From Pseudogymnoascus destructans (taxonomy: Eukaryota > Ascomycota > Leotiomycetes > Thelebolales > Thelebolaceae): a stretch of 64,000 nucleotides of DNA. Location of the stretch: positions 1,364,001-1,428,000 of the forward strand of contig NW_020167524.1 of the NCBI RefSeq assembly GCF_001641265.1, written 5' to 3'. The notes under the pieces were generated by a model. That model did no database searches, was not told the origin of the DNA, and saw only the letters and a program-made list of their open reading frames with translations. Numbering within the stretch: position 1 is the first letter of the stretch; every line of letters begins with the position of its first letter. Positions 57,289-64,000 of the stretch are shown here, piece after piece. The position numbers were made by a program, and so were the translations under genes.

Positions 57289-57855
57289 GTAGGGTGCGGG
57301 GATGAAGAGAGATGAGGGAGAGGAGTTGGAAGAGGTGGGGAAGATATGGGGAGGAGATGGGGGCGAGTGAAGGCGGGGGGGGGGGGACGAGATTGCCTGG
57401 GATGATGTGATGACGGTGGTGATTGATGATGAGGGGGAGTATGGGGCTTGCATTTATCATTTCTAGCGTTGATTTTGCTTGAATACGAGATGGCTTGGAG
57501 GTTATCGTGCGGCTACAGCAGGTACTGAGTAAGCGGAACAGAATACATGCTTCCTTCTTTCTTTGGCTCACGTTGGATTGAATGGATAGGGTAGAAGTGA
57601 TAACAAGAATATTGACACGACTAGCTGTGGTCCTGCCACTGCGTACATTGAAATCTAACACACTTCCTTATCCATCAATACATAAATAACACACATACCC
57701 AGCCCCCATAATAGAACCAAAGGCAAAATCCGTCTAGCTATCAACCTCCAATCCAAAACCCCCACAACTCCAAACCCCCTCCCCCCATTAACCCCCCCAT
57801 CCCCAAACTCTTCATACACAACCCTACTCCTTCCCACCCCTCTCCCTCTCCCTCC
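57289..57855. other. convergent 3' flank, no gene seen
   Basis: The sequence is G-rich at first (57300-57445) and then C-rich near 57770-57860. No supported frame is present. Confidence 0.5.
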
Positions 57856-60800
57856 CTACCCCCTACAAACCCTCTCCACCCTCTCCCCCACAACCGGGAA
57901 AACATCCCTCTCCGCCCTCGTCCCCATCCAACAATCCAAATGCCCATACCCCTCAATCACAACCCTCTCATACCCCTCCCCCCCAAACATATCCCTCAGC
58001 GTCTCATACGTCGTCAACGTGCTCTCAGGCTGGAGGACATGGTTATCTGCTCCACTAAACAGGAAGATCGGTAACCCCTTCAGACGCCGCAAGTTCGTGG
58101 GCGTAGTCAGCTTTTGCGCTAAGGGGAAGTTCGTGGTTACGTGGCCGTGCTCGCCCATCGACATGAGGAGGTGCTCGAGGGACATGTTGACGCCGCCGAA
58201 GAAGCGGTGGGTTTGTGCGTGGGTGGCTACGTTGAGGTTGGCGTGGTTCCAGCATCTGTGTCGTTGGTTAGCCTCCAGGATCCGGCGAAGAGGGGTATAA
58301 AAGGGGCCGGGGGGGGGGGAGGATGGGACACACCTCCCAAAAACAAAAGACGTCCGATGACAAGCAACATTATTACACATCTCTCTCGGCTCCACCGGAT
58401 AAAACCGCGAATCGTCTGCAAACTGAAGATCTGGTGGTCCACCGAGGCGCCAGGGATCATGAAGAGGTCGTGCACCGGGTAAGTAGGATCGGGATGCGTG
58501 GATTCCCATTTGTTCATGTATGTCTTTACGCCGTCGGAGGCGATCACTGCGATGGCGCCGTCGGAGGTGCAGGTGTTGATGAAGCCGCGGGGGGTGTGGG
58601 AGGGGTATTGGAGGGGGCTGAAGGGGGTGAAGAAGAGAGAGGCAGCTTGCTTGGCGAAGTAGGAGAGGAAGGTGATGGTGGAGGTGGCTTTGGCGATTAG
58701 GCCGTCGCCAGAGGGCTTGAGGGTGAGTGCTTCGGATAGGAAATCTGTGGGCTTGATGTGGAGTATACCGCGTCCGATGACTGTGCTGTTGAGTCGCTTG
58801 ATGGTGACATAGAGAGTTGACGTTGCCCTCCAGAGAGCGATGGGGTTGAGGACCACACCGGCATTAACCGTTTTAAACCCTTCAAACTGGTACTTCTCGC
58901 GATCGGTTCCTATCATCTGAAAGCTGTAGGTCAAATTCTTAGTCCCCGATATCGACTGGTTCGCCGAAAAGAGTCCGAAATCGCCACGCTTTATCATAAA
59001 GGGACTCCCTGGTAGACCAGAACAGACGAGCGTTCCAGTCAACATTGCAGAATGATCAGGCCGACGGACAATAGTATGGGTATTCCACGCTTTGACGCTC
59101 AGGAAAAACCTCGCGCCCTCGCATAGTCCTTGCCCGGTGCGAGCCGCAACTTCAAAGTCGTCTGTTCGGTCTCCTTCCATGTTTTCGCCGAAGTGGATGA
59201 ATCCGGACATGACTTCTGAGAATTCGAAGCCGCTCGCTTTTCCTGCTGCGGTCTCTTCAATAAGGCTTTCGGCATTGACGATACTGTCATCTCCAGTAAT
59301 TACGTGTTTTGGGAATCCGAAGAGATTCAGAAGGCCTAGGAATGTTAGCTTTCATGGGTACCTATGCAGATTTGGTTTCAAATAAACGCACCATTCTTCG
59401 TATCATAGTCAATTGTTACACCCATTCTATCCGCCGTATATTTTACCGAGCGCTCAGCAAGAGCAGTGATAGTGGCAAGGGGGTTGACGCCCAAAGCCGT
59501 TGGAACAATTGCTCCATCGGTAACAATGAGCCCTTCATAGGTCTCTTTGCCGTTCCCTTTGAACACTTGCCCAAAATGGTTCGTGGTGCCGGTTCTTCCT
59601 GTGCCACAGCTACTCATACAAGCTCCCCTATTTCTCGTTAGCAACCGCTCAATCAACCTATGGCGAGAGATTCTTACCCAATAGGATGTACAGTAATTTC
59701 CTGCTTTCCAAGAGCAGCGTAAAATGGGCTATTCACAAACGTCCCTCCCACAGCAGAGGTAGCCTGAGCCAGTATATCGTTGAGATACTCGACATGGTCC
59801 GACCTTCCCACGCCCAGGAACTTCAAGAGGGGCTTATCATTCTTCAGAGAAAGAATGGCCTGGTTTGAATCATGCGACATAACGAGATAAACCATGGTCT
59901 TCTCAACACTACCTTTCTGATAATACGGACCAAGTATATGACTCCCTATACTCGCAAGCTTGCTCCTCACGTTACCAATCACGCTAACGTCGTGGTGGGC
60001 GGTACCTGGCATCAACTCAAGCATTACTTGAAATAATGGAGCCAGTGCCTTTGGAATTGCTCCCTCTTCAATGACAAAGCCATCAAGCGGATTCTCGTGA
60101 CCTTCACGGCAATCAATTATGCCAGCAATCGTGGGGCCGATAGGATGATACGGAGATGGGAATTCCCTCCCAATCGCATTCACATTTTCATTGCAGTTGT
60201 ATCCGAAAGCGAGGATATCGCCATTCCCACTCATACCGGTCCCTAGCGTCGAACTCGTTGACAATCCCATGGCTTTGCTCCGGAGTAGAATCTCTGTTGT
60301 CCCCAAGGATCCGGCTCCTAAGAAGACACACTTTTTGGCGTGAACCCACATGAGATCTTCATCGAGGTGCTCTGTAAAGGCTCCCCGGCCGCTGCCATGC
60401 CATGCAAAGTAGACGATATATCCCTCGTCGGGATGCTCTTTTATATACCGGACTTCGCATTCGCAGAACATCTCAGCGCCCCAGTTCCATGCGTCGCTGA
60501 GATAGTTGACGAGCGTGCTAGACTTGCTACCGTCATTGAGCCCCGTAGTATCTTGGCCTGTCAACGCAGAAGCATTCATCTCCACACCTGTACTGTTCGC
60601 CCCAGCAGAGAACCGAGTGGTCTGCGGGACGCGTCGGAACTTGTCTCCCCACCCGAGATGGTTGGCCTGTGTCTCGAGCATGTTCAACTTCGACAGCTCA
60701 GGCCACTCATCAGGATACTTTTGGGGTTCGAGCATTTTCTCAGCCAGCTCGTAGTAATCGTTTAGTGCTCCTGGTTTCCGGAGCTCTGGCGGCCAATAGC

Positions 60801-61452
60801 GAAGGCCCATGGTCCCATTGTCTGTCCGCAGAAAGACATTCGCATTCAAGAGACTCGTTCCGCCAAGTCCATTCCCGACGAAGGCATTCTGGCCTTCACC
60901 CATAATCAAGTGATATAATCCCGTGGGGTCACCCTTGTCGACCATCTTCGGCTTTGATATAACGCCGGGCACTTCGCCCGAGATATGGAGCTCCTTCGTA
61001 GCCTCGAGAAGGGTGCTAGGGTACTCTCCCGGCCACCTCTCCTTCCCTCGTTCTAGCAAACAGACAGTCTGCCCCGCTCTCGCCATACGGCAAGCTGCCA
61101 CGCCGCCTCCGTATCCTGAGCCGATCACTAACACATCATAGCTTGTTCTCAGGAGCTCAACAGGACGTGATATCCTCGGGAAGCATTTCGGGTCTTCATT
61201 CTGTCCATAGGATCGAACCTTTGCTTGGGACCTTGCCGTCGGGCCGCCAGGGGTTGCCGTATGCGGTGGGAGAGGGAGGGAGTTCACGCGCTCCCAGGTT
61301 GTGTCAATGGGCGGCCCTCTGCTCGTGGTGCGCCCAAAGTCGACGCGCTGTGGCTTATTAACGGGAGGGATTTCGTGTTTGCCATTAGCACCATTGGCTC
61401 CATTGACACGATGGACACCGTTGGCCCCGTTGGCTCCATTAGTATTAGACAT
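57856..61452 (-). CDS. GMC (cholesterol-oxidase-like) oxidoreductase fused to a damaged alpha/beta-hydrolase tail
   Basis: Minus-strand exons are 61452-59678, 59627-59392, 59335-58334 and 58255-57856. The GMC part (about residues 100-690) has the FAD site DVLVIGSGYGGGVAACRM and LLERG, GNGLGGTSLLNANVF, and the catalytic end HPIGGACMSSCGTGRTGTTN with DGAIVPTALGVNPLATITAL. It should oxidise a sterol-like or other alcohol with FAD. After a linker (to about residue 960) a hydrolase begins (HDLFMIPGASVDHQIF). At about 58417-58432 the coding frame shifts by one base and resumes in NNVACHRTSFVFGRCWNHAN, GLPIFLFSGADNHVL and IEGYGHLDCWMG. The late acid and His are present, but no GxSxG nucleophile elbow is visible between. 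The start is the first ATG of the frame; an upstream GTG was not used. Confidence 0.82.
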
Positions 61453-62704
61453 TTTGCCTTGATGACTGGCCGTGTTTGATTCTTGCTTCGTAATAGAAAT
61501 ACCACGCGCCTGATTATGAGAGAGCCCGATCACAGTCTCAATGGCGGCTTCAGGGACTTGAAGCTATGCAACAGAAAATGTTCGCATACAAGAGCTTAAT
61601 ATATGAAGTAATCCACAGATAACGATATATTAAGGAAAAGAAACACCAACGAGAAAGAGAGAGAGCGGATATCTACCATCTTTGAGGCAGCCCTGACCTG
61701 ACATCCTAGAGCATGCTGCATACACTAGCTATGAGCCCAGTCTCCATGTGTCCCTTGGGGCTGAAGGAGTATGGTCGATTCAGCTTCTGGGGGGGCAATC
61801 CAACCCGCGGGGCAGACCGAGGCTGGCGTATGGGACGGACGGCTGCTTCGTATGCTAAGCTGCTTACCCGTCCGTCATCCATCATCCATCATCCGATCAT
61901 CAAGCCAACCCGGGCATGTTGACGGAGACGGAAAGGATCGATAGACTTCGGCGAAGCCGCTCTGTATATATTGGATTTTGACAAGGCTGAAAATAGGTCG
62001 TGCTGACGAGAACAGGCGGGAGAGCTTTCGGGATTGGCCCGTTATCGCCGAGACAGGTACCAGGTACTGCAGAATTGGGCAGGGATTAGCGTTGGGACTT
62101 TGTCACTGCCCCAAACGTGTGGTGGGCGTCGTCCAACATGAGATTCTTCAGCTGTATCAGCCTCAGGACGACCAATGGTAGATGCCTAACTTAGCTCGCC
62201 CAGAATAACTCGCATTCTTCTCATCCTTTACATGTGCAACATGTCTTATCCTTTTGCGTCTTCTAGAAATATATCAACATCCCACTAACACCAACAACCC
62301 CCACGGCGTCAGTGGTGGGGGGAATAGGATTCCAGTCGCCAAGAGGATATTACCATGTGGCCCATGTGGCCCATGTGGCCCATGTGGCAGACTAATTGAC
62401 AGACATTGGCAATGGGGGTAGGATTCTCGAGTTGGTTTGCACATCTAGATCTAGATATAACCGCAACTGTTGTTCCTCTGGTGCATATTCCCCCCCCCCA
62501 AAACATCCATCTACACGCAATATATCATAGAAACGTTGGTATCATTGGTCATCCCTCGGCCCCATTCCAAGTCTTGCACCTAAAGCGTCTACTATACAAC
62601 TCCTCCTCCGCCTAGCCATTAGATCCGAGCCGCTTCCTCTCCCCCCATCCGCTTCCACAAGCCATACCCTTACACGGTATACACAATCCTCCTCCTCCAG
62701 GACA
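61453..62704. other. intergenic region
   Basis: This region contains the GMC gene promoter (61453 onward) and the 3' end of the Cys-rich gene. Four tandem copies of CCCATGTGG lie at about 62352-62390. No other gene is seen. Confidence 0.5.
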
Positions 62705-64000
62705 TCACAGCAACGGCATCCCAGTCCCAACAGCCACCGCCCCCATCGCAAACGCCCACAAGGTCAGTGCCGGCAAACTGCTCTTCACCATCCCCGCTCC
62801 CCCAACAGAACCGCCACCACCAACACCGCCACCACCAACAATGCCAACGCCAGGGAGGCTACCGCCGTTGTTTCCGCCGTTTCCGCTAGACCCTGTCTCC
62901 GAGGGCGTGTTCTTGTTAGTGGGAGCCAGCGCGGTAGTTGCCTTGGTCGGCGTGGGGAATCCCGTGCTGAAGTACTTGGAAGAGATGCGGTTGAGCTCAG
63001 AAGTGCCAGCTGCGCTGTCGGACTCGTAGGCCGATATGATGGTTGTCGTGGTCACGTATGTCGTGGCCAGCGTCGTTACCTGGTATATATAGGTGTAATA
63101 ATAGGAGTAGTACGACCTAGGGACTATTAGAGCAGGAGCGCGGAAAGGGGTGAGAGCGGGACACCATACCAGGTGAAGGTCCAGTAGTAGTAAACATAGC
63201 CCGAACCCTGGACGGGCGTGGTGGCTTGCGGAGCTCTAGTCGTAACCGGCGTCGAACGCGTCAAAGCGATCGTGCTGCCGCTTTCAGCATACGCCGTACA
63301 GCTCAGATCAGTACAGCAGCCGTACCGCCCATTACTCAAATCAACAACGCAAATATTCCCAACATCGCACATCTGCCCGTTCGAGCAGCACTGTTCCCCA
63401 GCTGGCACACAGCCGGAGTAGCAGCACGAGTGGCCTGTGAGGCAGTACTATCCGTCCGCGCAACAGCTCCCGCCAGTCGCAATGCAGCGGCAGACGGAGT
63501 TGCACTCGAAGCCGCCGGGGCAGACGCCCGTGGAGCCGCAGCAGACACCATCGGTTTGGATTTTGCAGTATGGAGAGCCGGGACAGCACTGTGATAGGGA
63601 AGGGCAGCATCCGGTGTCTTGTAGGGGAGAGGTGTCAGCTTCGGATCTCAAACTCCTACGCCTGTATGCCGCGCCAACATCATCCACGAGGGTTATCAGG
63701 GCTGATAGACTCACCAGAGCACGGTACGTATCCTGCGTCCACACAAGTGCGCTTGGAGAGGAATCCAGTATTGGACCATTCGGAAACCAGCTCACGTCCA
63801 TTGAGGGCATAGAGCCAGCGGGAGACGAGTACTTGATAGGCGGTGTTCCCTCGATCTCACCTGGAACAAGAGGGTACTCGCGCGACACAACGGAATCGTC
63901 GCATCTTGCAACTTGCAGGAGCAAGAAGGCTACAGCACTCAGAAAAGAGAGGCGCAGCCTTTGCTGTTTAGATTGAAAGTCGAAATGCGCAGTTCTGTCT
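62705..64000 (-). CDS. Cys-rich GPI-anchored wall protein, 5' partial, interrupted by an in-frame TAG
   Basis: The 5' end lies beyond the window, and the N-terminal exon structure is uncertain. A hydrophobic segment (LSFLSAVAFLLLQVARC) fits a signal peptide. The Cys-rich domain reads CVDAGYVPCSG, then CCPSLSQCCPGSPYCK, VCCGSTGVCPGGFECNSVC, GGSCCADG. The next codon is TAG (63448-63450), after which YCLTGHSCCYSGCVPAGEQC continues in the same frame. A Tyr-rich stretch (YVYYYWTFTW, SYYSYYYTYIYQ) is joined across an intron (63117-63169). A Thr/Ser/Gly stalk and a C-terminal hydrophobic tail (LTLWAFAMGAVAVGTGMPLL) look like a GPI-attachment signal. One further intron falls near 63715-63615. The premature stop means either a null allele, a sequencing error or readthrough. 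Confidence 0.7.

Noticed and set aside
63403..63450. A 48-base intron that would remove the TAG in the Cys-rich gene
   Set aside because: It would delete conserved Cys residues (VCRCIATGGSCC) and its donor (GTCTGC) is poor.

Overview
This window is nuclear DNA of a filamentous ascomycete (Pezizomycotina; a leotiomycete-like origin is only a guess). The evidence is the many short introns of about 48-110 bp with GTRNGT donors and CTAAC/CTGAC-type branch points, the mix of single-copy housekeeping genes on both strands with no operons, the fungal-type genes (SFT2, NUP84, CLF1, PRP5, an Abf2-like mitochondrial HMG protein, a DDI2-like cyanamide hydratase, an Nrg1-like repressor, a GPI-anchored Cys-rich wall protein), and a tRNA with a short anticodon-loop intron. 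There is no bacterial or viral gene set. Coding coordinates below were assembled by reading splice sites and checking that phases match across every junction.

Layout. 1-6 kb: SFT2 (-), followed upstream by a 2.5-kb block of simple repeats (30 perfect GGGTAT units, GTGTATAA units, a 600-bp purine tract) that leads into the long 5' flank of a bHLH regulator. 6-20 kb: bHLH factor (+), PAP2 lipid phosphatase (-), a short acidic unknown protein (+), SUMO (-), CMC4 (+), NUP84/NUP107 (+) and an Nrg1-like C2H2 repressor (-). 20.8-31 kb: a roughly 10-kb gene desert built of more than a dozen unrelated tandem-repeat families, a perfect 21-bp hairpin and a degenerate array with a shared GCCGGATT...GAGGGGACTTTCAGGTACG core. 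31-50 kb: dense housekeeping genes: PRP31 (-), acetate kinase (+), a three-exon GST-domain protein with a long basic N-terminal extension (-), tRNA-Val (-), CLF1 (+), Abf2-like HMG protein (-), PRP5 (+), an AAAP amino-acid transporter (+), cyanamide hydratase (-). 51-64 kb: VPS26 (+), a Zap1-like zinc-finger factor (-), a small N-myristoylated protein (+), a GMC (cholesterol-oxidase-like) protein fused to an alpha/beta-hydrolase tail (-), and a Cys-rich GPI-anchored protein that runs off the right edge (-).

The genes do not form one pathway. Three spliceosome factors (PRP31, CLF1, PRP5) lie within 15 kb, and several gene pairs share divergent promoters (SUMO/CMC4, PRP31/acetate kinase, GST/CLF1, HMG/PRP5).

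The most notable points are: a CMC4 gene whose start codon is the last three bases of its exon and which has a 13-nt micro-exon; a GC-AG intron in SFT2 and a candidate one hidden in frame in PRP5; a frame change in the GMC/hydrolase fusion exactly where the hydrolase nucleophile region should be; an in-frame TAG inside the conserved Cys-rich domain at the right edge; and the degenerate satellite at 27.3-28.5 kb, which I cannot assign to a known family.
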